From positions 1 through 8,600 of the forward strand of contig JAEWYA010000092.1 in assembly GCA_023395775.1 (NCBI GenBank): DNA of 8,600 nt, in the 5' to 3' direction. Within the stretch, counting starts at the first letter, position 1; the number at the start of each line of letters is the position of its first letter. The translations under genes and the position numbers were made by a program. Of the stretch, positions 1 to 6,018 are shown in pieces. The notes under the pieces were generated by a model that saw nothing but the letters and a program-made list of their open reading frames with translations, was not told the DNA's origin and made no database searches. This DNA is from Bacillota bacterium. GTDB lineage: Bacteria; Bacillota; Clostridia; Oscillospirales; Oscillospiraceae.

Positions 1-723
1 GGAGTATACCGCACATACCAAAGCATCCTGCGGGTCGGTGCTGCGGCTGACAATGGTCTGCACCCCGTCCACCAGCGCGGCTCCGGCCACCACCGGGTCC
101 ACGCACTTGTGGGGCGAACCCCCGTGGCCGGGTTTTCCCCGCAGTGTCACCCGAAAATTGATTTTCCCCGCCATAATGGGGCCGTCCAGCACGGCGACCT
201 GCCCCGCGGGCAGCTCCGGCCGGTTATGGAGACCGAAGATGCAGTCCGGTTTTCCGCCGGACTTCTCCCAGACCCCGCCGTCCAGCAATGCCTGGGCCCC
301 CTGCGTCTCCTCCTCGGCGGGCAGGAATAAAAACACCACGCGGCCGGAAAGAGTTTCCCGCCGGGCAGCCAGCAGCTTTGCCGTGCCGTAGAGGCAGGCG
401 GTGTGGAAATCGTGGCCGCAGCCGTGCATAAGGCCCGCCGTTTCCGAGCGGACGGCATGGCTCTGCTCCTCCGTCTCCGCGATGGCGTCAATGTCCGCCC
501 GCAGGGCGGCGGTTTTTCCCGGCTTTCCCCCCTCCAGAACCGCTGCAACTCCGGTATCCATGCCCAAATCCACGAAGCGGAGACCAAGCGCATCCAGCTT
601 CTCCCGCAGCAGTGCCGTGGTCCGCCGCTCCTGAAATCCGATCTCCGGGTGACGGTGCAGGTCTTCCTTCAAAGCCAGCATTTCCCCGTACAGCCCTGCC
701 GCCTGTGCGTCCAGCAGCTCCAT
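1..723 (-). CDS. M20D-family metal-dependent amidohydrolase (N-acyl amino acid / aminoacylase-type), partial
   Basis: The first 241 codons of a cytoplasmic amidohydrolase; the C-terminal part lies beyond the left edge. Translating the minus strand from the ATG at 723 gives the full M20D signature set in order: LHRHPEIGFQE (residues about 22-32), LRADIDAI (about 74-81), the metal-binding block MHGCGHDFHTA (99-109, with Cys102 and His104 as ligands), LPAEEETQGA (134-143, catalytic/metal Glu137-Glu138), GLHNRPELPAG (His166) and the start of the lid domain at GKPGHGGSPH (His200). Known relatives split an acyl group from N-acyl amino acids or related conjugates (hippurate, IAA-amino acids, N-acetyl-cysteine or diaminopimelate intermediates); the substrate cannot be fixed from sequence. 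There is no signal peptide. The ribosome site is modest (a GGGGG run about 10 bases before the ATG). It is separated from the upstream nucleotidase gene by a terminator, so it probably has its own promoter, although none stands out clearly. Confidence 0.93.
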   Translation of the reverse strand, partial: MELLDAQAAGLYGEMLALKEDLHRHPEIGFQERRTTALLREKLDALGLRFVDLGMDTGVAAVLEGGKPGKTAALRADIDAIAETEEQSHAVRSETAGLMHGCGHDFHTACLYGTAKLLAARRETLSGRVVFLFLPAEEETQGAQALLDGGVWEKSGGKPDCIFGLHNRPELPAGQVAVLDGPIMAGKINFRVTLRGKPGHGGSPHKCVDPVVAGAALVDGVQTIVSRSTDPQDALVCAVYS

Positions 724-820
724 TCTTACGCGCCCCCATTTAATATCCAGCCGCAAAGCGGCGGATGGATTTCGCGTCCCGGCGCGGTTTTTGAAAATCT
801 GCGCGGGCCAACAGGTCTAT

Positions 821-842
821 CATACGCCCATTTGGGCGTATG
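821..842. repeat. Perfect 10-bp inverted repeat with 2-bp spacer
   Basis: CATACGCCCA and its exact reverse complement TGGGCGTATG flank a TT, about 100 bases upstream of the amidohydrolase start and just beyond the nucleotidase terminator. As RNA it would form a 9-bp stem with a 4-base loop, with no U-tract after it on either strand. It could be an operator palindrome for the amidohydrolase gene or a second stabilising hairpin. Its ACGCCC/GGGCGT core recurs in the neighbouring terminator stem. Confidence 0.6.
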
Positions 843-859
843 GGCAAGGAAAATGCAGG

Positions 860-894
860 AAGAGGGGGACGCCCGCCATGGGCGTCCCCCTCTT
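860..894 (-). terminator. Intrinsic terminator-like hairpin after the nucleotidase gene
   Basis: A perfect 15-bp stem (860-874 pairing with 880-894, 5-base loop) begins 12 bases past the nucleotidase stop codon. On the minus strand the stem is followed by TTCCTGCATTTTCC, a broken rather than clean U-tract. It may therefore act as an imperfect terminator, or as a 3'-end stabiliser. Confidence 0.65.
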
Positions 895-905
895 GCGAAG
901 TGTGA

Positions 906-2918
906 TCAGGCTGCGGGAATAGCCAGAACCTGACCAATCTGGATGTCGTCCGCATTTTTGATGATGGCGGTATTGGCCTTGTAGATCACAGTCCACTTTG
1001 TGCCGGTTCCATAGAACTGCTGGGAGATGCTCCACAGGCAGTCGCCGGATTTCACGGTATAGGTGCCGCCAGCCGGGGCGGCAGGTGGGGCCGCGGGGGG
1101 GGTGGCGGGGGCGGTCACAGGCGCCGCGGGGGTAGTCGACGTGCCGGCATCTTTGTCGGTCAGAGCGGGCAGCTTGCCCGCCGCCCGCAGGGCGGGGCCG
1201 TTCAGGGAGGCGATATTGGGCGTGCGTCCGTCCTCAGAGGTGGGGACAGTGAGTTCACCGGAGCGGACCTTCTCATAGATCAGGTCCTTCTGGGGATCGT
1301 TGAGATTAGCACCCACGATTTTCCAGTTGTTGTCACACTTTGGCATCAGAGGCGTCTTCAGCGCGGCGACATAGTCGGTAATCATGTCCCGGATTGCGCC
1401 GCCCTCATACACCACGTCGGACTCTTTCAAAAGGCCTGCGTTAACTAAACCGCCGTAGCGGTAGTTGTTCAGCGCCAGTACCAGAGTCTGGGTGTCACTG
1501 AGGGGCTTTCCCTGATAGGTGACGTTCTGGATGCGGGAGCCGACGGGCTTGGAGATGTTGATCTCATAATTCACACCGGCAAACTCGTCATAGTTATACA
1601 TCCGGATGTCGGGGTTGAAGCTGATGGTCACGTCGCCGGTCTTGTACTGGTTGAAGAAGCTGCCGGCCTGCTGCTCCATAATGGCCTTGAGCTGCTTGCC
1701 GGTGACCTTCACGCCGTACAGCGTGTTGTCGTACTTGTAGATCTTCACACTGTCCCGGTTCAGGAAGGGTCCCTTCTCCAGATTGGAGCTGGCATCGAAC
1801 AGAGCGGCCAGAGACACGTCCGCGCCGACCTTCTTCATCTGCACCTGATTGATAAGGTCCAGGACGGGGTTATCCTGCAAAATCGCATTGGGAATGCCGG
1901 GGAGAAGTTCCACGGGGTCCAGGAAGGTTTCGCCGACCTGGCCCACCTGCTTGGCGGCCAGCGCCTTGCTCTTTTCATCCAGAGACTTGAACTTTGCCAG
2001 GAAAGCGGCGTCGGGAGTCACGGTGGAGCAGTCGATCAGGTCAGCGTCGGTCTTGGTCACGTCCCAGCTGCCGTTTTTCTTCGTCAGAGAGAGAGTAACC
2101 TTGGAGACATACTGGCCGTTTGAGCCCGGTTCCAGCACGGGGACGCCGCCAATCGTCTCGTCCACCTTGGAGTGGGCGTGGCCGATGAACAGCGCGTCGA
2201 TCTGATCGCCGTAAGTCTGGGCCACCTCGCGCATACCCTGGGTGTCGTACTCACCGTCCAGACCGTAGTGTACGGAGCCGATGACGACGTCCGCCTTGCC
2301 GTCCAGCTCTTTGAGAATTTTTCCGGTCTCCTCCATGGGCGTAGTGAAGGTCATGTTGTTGTAGTGCGTGGGGTCGGACTTCTCCCAGATGGGAATGTGG
2401 GGCGCGTCAATACCGAACACGGCCACCTTCACGCCGTTCACGTCAAAGATCTGATAGGCGTTCAGCCAGCGAGAACCATCCTTCTGGTAGATGTTTCCCG
2501 CCAGCGTAGTGCCCTTAAACTCCTTGATTTCCTTTTCCACATAGTTGAACCCGAAGTTGAACTCGTGGTTTCCCAGGGTCCAGGCGTCATAGTCAAGATA
2601 GTTCATGGCGTCGATCATGGGGTCGGGGACCTGGTCCTTGAATTCCTGAATGTAATTCGCCTGAGTGGCGTCGCCGGTGTCGATCAGGAGCAGATTGGGG
2701 TCCGTCTTCCGCTCCGCCGCGATGATCGCCGCCGCGTGGGCCATGCTGGTCTTGCTTTCCTTGTTGGACGCGTAATCATAGGGGTTGACCATGCCGTGCA
2801 GGTCGCTGGTCTGGAGAATGGTAACCGTCTGGGTTTCGTCCGCCGCCAGAGCGGGGACCGCCAGGCTGACCGCCATGACCAAAGCCAGGAGCAGCGCTGA
2901 GAGCTTTTTCCTCTTCAT
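906..2918 (-). CDS. Exported bifunctional metallophosphatase/5'-nucleotidase (UshA/CpdB-like) with C-terminal LysM domain
   Basis: A 670-residue secreted enzyme predicted to hydrolyse extracellular nucleotides (5'-nucleotides and/or 2',3'-cyclic nucleotides) to nucleosides and phosphate. Residues 1-26 are a signal peptide (KRKK, hydrophobic core, cleavage near ALAA). The calcineurin-like metallophosphatase domain (about 30-300) has all its metal motifs: TSDLHG (Asp39, His41), IDTGD (Asp80, Asp83), GNHEF (Asn117, His118), VHYG (His217) and GHAHS (His247, His249). The 5'-nucleotidase C-terminal domain (about 325-515) includes NNYRYGG (484-490), which resembles the substrate-binding segment of CpdB/YfkN-like enzymes. 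After a spacer and a Pro/Ala-rich linker (about 592-618), a single LysM domain (about 619-668, starting YTVKSGDCLWSIS) ends the protein and should bind peptidoglycan. The start is firm: AAGGAGG lies 7 bases upstream (2926-2932) and a near-consensus promoter lies just beyond. The exact substrate preference is not readable. Confidence 0.95.
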   Translation of the reverse strand: MKRKKLSALLLALVMAVSLAVPALAADETQTVTILQTSDLHGMVNPYDYASNKESKTSMAHAAAIIAAERKTDPNLLLIDTGDATQANYIQEFKDQVPDPMIDAMNYLDYDAWTLGNHEFNFGFNYVEKEIKEFKGTTLAGNIYQKDGSRWLNAYQIFDVNGVKVAVFGIDAPHIPIWEKSDPTHYNNMTFTTPMEETGKILKELDGKADVVIGSVHYGLDGEYDTQGMREVAQTYGDQIDALFIGHAHSKVDETIGGVPVLEPGSNGQYVSKVTLSLTKKNGSWDVTKTDADLIDCSTVTPDAAFLAKFKSLDEKSKALAAKQVGQVGETFLDPVELLPGIPNAILQDNPVLDLINQVQMKKVGADVSLAALFDASSNLEKGPFLNRDSVKIYKYDNTLYGVKVTGKQLKAIMEQQAGSFFNQYKTGDVTISFNPDIRMYNYDEFAGVNYEINISKPVGSRIQNVTYQGKPLSDTQTLVLALNNYRYGGLVNAGLLKESDVVYEGGAIRDMITDYVAALKTPLMPKCDNNWKIVGANLNDPQKDLIYEKVRSGELTVPTSEDGRTPNIASLNGPALRAAGKLPALTDKDAGTSTTPAAPVTAPATPPAAPPAAPAGGTYTVKSGDCLWSISQQFYGTGTKWTVIYKANTAIIKNADDIQIGQVLAIPAA

Positions 2919-2960
2919 CTTTCAGCCTCCTTCATAATATTCCCGCTGGGAGATGTTTCC

Positions 2961-2989
2961 ATTATAACGCCCGCCCGTCCGCTTCTCAA
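2961..2989 (-). promoter_or_regulatory. Sigma-A promoter of the nucleotidase gene
   Basis: On the minus strand, TTGAGA (2984-2989) and a consensus TATAAT (2961-2966) are separated by exactly 17 bases. Transcription should start near 2954, leaving a leader of about 36 bases that holds the AAGGAGG ribosome site. No operator-like repeat is evident nearby. Confidence 0.85.
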
Positions 2990-3063
2990 TAGTTTTTGTG
3001 CGATTTAATTTAAAAAGAACAGCGCATTTTACAAATGGGACCTTGTAAAAAGACCATACTTCG

Positions 3064-3115
3064 AAAATAACAATCCCGGAGCGGGGCGGAGTTCTTTCCG
3101 TCCTGCTCCGGGATT
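3064..3115 (-). terminator. Intrinsic terminator after the small membrane protein gene
   Basis: AATCCCGGAGC (3072-3082) pairs perfectly with GCTCCGGGATT (3105-3115). The stem extends inward with two G-U pairs to about 19 bp around a 6-base loop. On the minus strand it is followed by GTTATTTT. It lies 62 bases past the stop of the 65-residue protein and ends that transcript before the nucleotidase promoter. On the plus strand the stem is followed by TTTT, but no plus-strand gene needs it. Confidence 0.85.
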
Positions 3116-3176
3116 TTGCCCATCCGCCTGAATGAGATGTGACTGGCCGGCGGGCAGCCCCTCCCGCTGAGAAGAG

Positions 3177-3374
3177 TCATCTCAGGCCGGGATAATCTCT
3201 GCGCACCAGAAGATAGATGATAAAACCGGTCAGCCCGGGTGCAAAAATAGCCACCAGCGTCCAAAGAGCGGCGTTCATCCTGCGGCTCTGTGCATCCTTA
3301 TAGACGTAGACGCCGATCATAACGGGGATGCCAATGAAAACCGCAAGCAAAAGTGGGAATACAAGCAAAGACAT
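3177..3374 (-). CDS. Small two-helix membrane protein, PLDc_N (cardiolipin synthase N-terminal)-like
   Basis: A 65-residue protein with two predicted membrane helices (about 3-24 and 36-56) joined by the charged turn YKDAQSRRMN. The pattern Y-x-DA-x-x-R-x-MN-x-x-LW followed by a second helix ending IIYLLVRR is that of small stand-alone proteins resembling the N-terminal PLDc_N membrane domain found before phospholipase D/cardiolipin synthase enzymes. No catalytic HKD motif is present, so it is not an enzyme of that family, and its role is unknown. The chosen ATG at 3374 has AAAGGA 9 bases upstream (3384-3389). A longer reading to 3671 would overlap the binding-protein gene and adds no domain. 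It lies 89 bases after the TAXI protein stop and is probably read through from that promoter, unless the weak hairpin between them stops transcription. Confidence 0.8.
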   Translation of the reverse strand: MSLLVFPLLLAVFIGIPVMIGVYVYKDAQSRRMNAALWTLVAIFAPGLTGFIIYLLVRRDYPGLR

Positions 3375-3396
3375 GGGGCAAGGTCCTTTCGTTCTT

Positions 3397-3418
3397 AAAA
3401 ACAACGGCCAAGTCGTTG
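3397..3418 (-). terminator. Weak hairpin plus U-tract between the TAXI gene and the small membrane protein gene
   Basis: CAACG (3402-3406) pairs with CGTTG (3414-3418) around a 7-base loop and is followed on the minus strand by TTTTTAA. The 5-bp stem is short for an intrinsic terminator, so partial termination or attenuation between the two genes is the most that can be suggested. Confidence 0.35.
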
Positions 3419-3463
3419 CCAGTAAAGGAAGCAGCAAAATAGATACCGCACGGGGCGGCGGAC

Positions 3464-4477
3464 TCACTCGCTCAAAAGGCCCTCGCTTCGGTAAAACTGC
3501 GCCGCGCCGGGATGGAGCGGCACCGGCAGATCGCTGTACAGAAAGCTGCCCTCGCTCATAACGGAGAGGGAGGCGTGCCGTTCCTCCAGTTCCCCGGCGG
3601 ATTCCCAGAGGATGCGGGCGATGGAACCGGCCAGATCGTCGTCCATGTCCGCATCCACGCACAGCAGGCACTTGACGCCGAAGGTCTCCACATCCTCCGT
3701 CTGCCCCGCGTAGGTTCCGGCCGGAATCACGCCGCGGACATACTGTTTGTTTTTCCCCAGAATGGCGTCCAGTTCCTCCTCCGTGAACCGCAGAACACGG
3801 CAGGGCGTCTGCTCCGCCAGATCGCTCAGGCCCTTTACGGGAATCCCCGCGAAGCCCTGAAGTGCGTCCAGCTCCCCATTCAGAAGCGCCACTCCGCCGG
3901 AGCCCAGCCCCTGATTTTCAAGCGTGGTATTGTCGGCGGTCAGCCCCACCGCGCTCAGCGCCACGCGGGCGGAAAGCTCTGAAGTGGAGTCCTCCGGACC
4001 CACGGCAACCCGCTTTCCAAGCAGTTCGTGGACGTATTCGATGCCCAGCGATTCCGGCGCAATCCAGTTGGAAAGACTCACGTACAGCGCGCCGATGGCC
4101 CGCAGGCTCTCCATGGAATTTCCCTCAAATTCATCCTCACCCCGCCAGGCGCACCAAGCCACGTCGCCGCTGACAAGGCCCATATCGATCTGCCCGTCCC
4201 GCAGGCTCTCCACGTTGGCGGCAGAGCCGCTGGACGCGCTGGTGTTGATTTTCAGATCAGGGGCGTACTCATTCAATACCTCAGCCACGGCCCGACCCAC
4301 CGGGTACATGGTACCGCCGCTGTCGGCGGTACCGATGGTCAGGACACGAATCTCCGGAGAAGGTTCCTTCTCCGCTGCCAGCCCGCAGCCCGACAGCAGG
4401 CAGACCGATGTCAGCAGACTCGCCAAAACCAGCTGCCGCAGCCTAAAGCGCCGCCGGTCACCAATACCTTTTTTCAT
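3464..4477 (-). CDS. TAXI-family TRAP-type solute-binding lipoprotein, orphan
   Basis: A 337-residue extracytoplasmic binding protein. A basic N-terminus and hydrophobic stretch end in the lipobox LLSG-Cys31, so it should be lipidated and tethered to the outside of the membrane. Family hallmarks are GTADSGGTMYPVG (49-61), the SSGSAANVESLRDGQIDMGLV stretch (about 82-102), VGPEDSTSE (159-167) and the typical ending PLHPGAAQFYRSEG. TAXI proteins normally feed a fused TRAP permease, but none is encoded here: the neighbours are a GltS symporter upstream and a tiny membrane protein downstream. The best characterised TAXI protein binds glutamate/glutamine, which fits the GltS neighbour; the ligand here is inferred. 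The ATG at 4477 is preferred (GAGGG 7 bases upstream). An in-frame GTG at 4483, with GGGGAG 5 bases upstream, would add two residues. Confidence 0.92.
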   Translation of the reverse strand: MKKGIGDRRRFRLRQLVLASLLTSVCLLSGCGLAAEKEPSPEIRVLTIGTADSGGTMYPVGRAVAEVLNEYAPDLKINTSASSGSAANVESLRDGQIDMGLVSGDVAWCAWRGEDEFEGNSMESLRAIGALYVSLSNWIAPESLGIEYVHELLGKRVAVGPEDSTSELSARVALSAVGLTADNTTLENQGLGSGGVALLNGELDALQGFAGIPVKGLSDLAEQTPCRVLRFTEEELDAILGKNKQYVRGVIPAGTYAGQTEDVETFGVKCLLCVDADMDDDLAGSIARILWESAGELEERHASLSVMSEGSFLYSDLPVPLHPGAAQFYRSEGLLSE

Positions 4478-4520
4478 CGTCACACCCTCTCCCCACTCCC
4501 GCAGTTTTAAATTTCACATA

Positions 4521-4549
4521 ATTATAACACAGTTCTCAGAATTTTTCTA
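4521..4549 (-). promoter_or_regulatory. Promoter of the TAXI binding-protein gene (extended -10)
   Basis: On the minus strand a consensus TATAAT (4521-4526) is preceded by TGT, giving an extended -10. A 4/6-match -35 box, TAGAAA (4544-4549), lies 17 bases further upstream. Transcription would begin near 4514, about 37 bases before the ATG. The site sits just past the symporter terminator, so this gene has its own transcription unit. Confidence 0.75.
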
Positions 4550-4558
4550 CGGTTTTTA

Positions 4559-4597
4559 CGACAAAACGGGCCTCCCTGTGGGAGGCCCGTTTTGTCG
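4559..4597 (-). terminator. Strong intrinsic terminator after the GltS symporter gene
   Basis: An 18-bp perfect stem (4559-4576 with 4580-4597) closes on a 3-base loop. The GC-rich core CGGGCCTCCC is flanked by AAAA on one side and TTTT on the other, so it looks functional in either direction. It begins 18 bases past the symporter stop codon. Confidence 0.9.
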
Positions 4598-4615
4598 GTC
4601 AAATATGCAGTTTTA

Positions 4616-5866
4616 TCAGCGCACCAGGAAACTGCCGTACAGGGAGAGGAAAATGGGATTGAAAATGTCGTCGATGATCACAGCGAAGGAGGGATACAGC
4701 ACCCAAGCCACATTATGCCAGCCGTACTGGTCCATAACCGCCTTCTCGTTGGCCACGGCGTTGGGTCCGGAGCCGCAGCCCCAGCCGCAGTTGCCCGCGG
4801 TCATAACCGCCGCGCCGTAATTCCGGCCGAACATATTGTAGGAGATGAAGATTCCGAACAGCGCCATCAGGATAGCCTGCGCGAACAGAATCACGCCCAT
4901 CTGTCCGGCCACCGGGGCCAGCTTAGTGATATCGATGGTCATCAGCACCAGAGCCAGATACAGCTCCAGGAACATATGCTCAATAGCGTCCACTTCGGGG
5001 ACATAGAACTTGATGTTGAAAGCCTCCATCACGTTGCGGGCGATAGCGCCGGCAAACAGGCAGCCGATGAACTTGGGCATCTCGATCATGGGGATGCTGT
5101 CCAGCAGCATATAGATGGGCATTCCCAACGCCGCCAGCAGCAAGCACATGGCAAACATGGAGATCATGCGTCCGTTGTCCAGCCGGGGAGCCTCGCCGGA
5201 GGTAACGGAATCGGGCTTGTCATTGGGGTCGGCCTTCAGCTTGTGGCGGGTGATCAGGAACGCAGCCACAGGGCCGCCGATCAGGGAGCCCATGATATTG
5301 CCCATCGTACCCGCGGCGACGCCGATGGTGGTGGCATCCGCCGCGCCCATTTTTTCAAAGATTGAACCGAATGCGGAGGCTGTGCCCACGCCGCCGGACA
5401 TGGAAGCAGAGGAGCACTGGAGCGCCAGCAGCGGGTGCAGCCCCACCAGATTTCCGATGGCCACGCCCATAAGATCCTGCAGCGTGATCAAAAGGCAGGC
5501 TGCCAGCGCGATCATGACGCACAGCTTGCCTCCGGCGTGGCGGATCATCTTCCAGCTGAAGCCGAAGCCCACGCACAGGAAGAACAGGTTCTGGCAAAGA
5601 TCCTGCATCACCTTCACATCAAAGGAAAAGTCCATGGCGCCGGACATTTTGATGAATGAGACCACCAGCGAGAAAATCAGGCCGGAGACCACGGGGGCGG
5701 GGATAGCGTACTTGCGGAGAAGCTTGGAGTGCCGCACGATGGCGCGGCCCAGGAAAATCACGATGGCGGCGAAGCCCAACGCCGAGAGATACTCGAACTT
5801 AAACGAGGCAATCGCTCCGTCCGCTGCGGGGGTATAGGTTCCGAAATAGCTCAGAATCTTGTCCAT
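4616..5866 (-). CDS. gltS: Sodium/glutamate symporter family (ESS, GltS) transporter
   Basis: A 416-residue polytopic membrane protein of the GltS family, which imports glutamate (or a related dicarboxylate) with sodium. The two inverted halves are recognisable. The N-half has FLGRAIVRHSKLLRKYAIPAP (38-58) and the pore-loop block SMSGGVGTASAFG (155-167). The C-half has the equivalent block GNCGWGCGSGPNAVANEKAV (358-377) and a YPSFAVIIDDIFNP segment (391-404). A hydrophilic, charged stretch (about 207-232) separates the halves. Two positions are unusual: the N-half loop normally reads GGHGT but here is GGVGT, and the C-half loop has GCGSGPNA where E. coli GltS has GLGATPTA, so the substrate may not be plain glutamate. 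The start at 5866 has an AGGGAAGAG ribosome site. A 16-residue upstream extension (to 5914) would translate the 5' leader hairpin and is rejected. The adjacent two-component system probably controls it. Confidence 0.9.
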   Translation of the reverse strand: MDKILSYFGTYTPAADGAIASFKFEYLSALGFAAIVIFLGRAIVRHSKLLRKYAIPAPVVSGLIFSLVVSFIKMSGAMDFSFDVKVMQDLCQNLFFLCVGFGFSWKMIRHAGGKLCVMIALAACLLITLQDLMGVAIGNLVGLHPLLALQCSSASMSGGVGTASAFGSIFEKMGAADATTIGVAAGTMGNIMGSLIGGPVAAFLITRHKLKADPNDKPDSVTSGEAPRLDNGRMISMFAMCLLLAALGMPIYMLLDSIPMIEMPKFIGCLFAGAIARNVMEAFNIKFYVPEVDAIEHMFLELYLALVLMTIDITKLAPVAGQMGVILFAQAILMALFGIFISYNMFGRNYGAAVMTAGNCGWGCGSGPNAVANEKAVMDQYGWHNVAWVLYPSFAVIIDDIFNPIFLSLYGSFLVR

Positions 5867-5887
5867 AAATTCTCTTCCCTTCTTTCT

Positions 5888-5908
5888 GGCTCCGGCAAAA
5901 CCGGCGCC
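5888..5908 (-). other. Hairpin in the 5' leader of the symporter mRNA
   Basis: GGCTCCGG (5888-5895) and CCGGCGCC (5901-5908) form an 8-position stem with one mismatch and a 5-base loop. It lies between the predicted transcription start (about 5915) and the ribosome site, so it would sit at the very 5' end of the message. It may simply protect the 5' end; I see no riboswitch-like structure. Confidence 0.45.
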
Positions 5909-5921
5909 TAACACGAATATT

Positions 5922-5951
5922 AGTATATGGGGAAAAGAGAATCCATTTCAA
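5922..5951 (-). promoter_or_regulatory. Promoter of the GltS symporter gene
   Basis: On the minus strand, TTGAAA (5946-5951, 5/6 match) and TATACT (5922-5927, 5/6 match) are separated by 18 bases. Transcription would start near 5915, about 49 bases before the ATG. The two direct repeats lie immediately upstream of the -35 box, an arrangement typical of activation by a response regulator. Confidence 0.75.
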
Positions 5952-5956
5952 TTTAA

Positions 5957-5990
5957 GTACGTATCGTATTCCTTTTGTACGTATCGTATT
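5957..5990. promoter_or_regulatory. Tandem 14-bp direct repeats, probable response-regulator binding site
   Basis: GTACGTATCGTATT occurs twice without mismatch at 5957-5970 and 5977-5990, 20 bp start to start, which places both copies on nearly the same face of the helix. Relative to the predicted symporter start they cover about -42 to -75. Regulators of the CitB/DcuR family usually bind as dimers to direct repeats upstream of transporter promoters, and such a regulator is encoded immediately next door, ending at 6019. That this regulator binds here is inference. I found no further clear copy in the other promoters of the window. Confidence 0.7.
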
Positions 5991-6018
5991 TTGCGTTTTA
6001 TGAACTTTTTGCTAATTT

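Noticed and set aside
740..955. 71-codon minus-strand frame between nucleotidase and amidohydrolase
   Set aside because: It overlaps the nucleotidase 3' end in another frame and runs through both hairpins; no ribosome site or domain.
1080..1135. Tandem DNA repeat in the GC-rich linker region
   Set aside because: It is low-complexity coding for a Pro/Ala linker, not a regular repeat with constant unit length.
2172..2900. 242-codon plus-strand open frame opposite the nucleotidase gene
   Set aside because: It is fully antisense to a well-recognised gene with all catalytic motifs, its translation has no recognisable domain, and the frame is open because of GC-rich codon bias on the other strand.
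3375..3671. Long N-terminal extension of the small membrane protein
   Set aside because: It overlaps the end of the TAXI gene in another frame and is Arg/Gly-rich shadow sequence; the ATG at 3374 has its own ribosome site.
3924..4820. 298-codon plus-strand open frame
   Set aside because: It spans the TAXI gene, its promoter and the symporter terminator on the opposite strand; Ser/Arg/Pro-rich shadow translation with no domain.
4592..5365. 257-codon plus-strand frame rich in His and Gln
   Set aside because: Antisense to the GltS gene; the composition is that of a reverse-frame shadow of membrane-protein codons.
5867..5914. 16-residue N-terminal extension of the symporter (start at 5914)
   Set aside because: The extension would begin at about the predicted transcription start and translate the leader hairpin; the ATG at 5866 has a good ribosome site and begins like a GltS protein.
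5867..6018. Riboswitch or T-box in the symporter leader
   Set aside because: The predicted leader is only about 49 bases with a single small hairpin; too short for a known riboswitch class.
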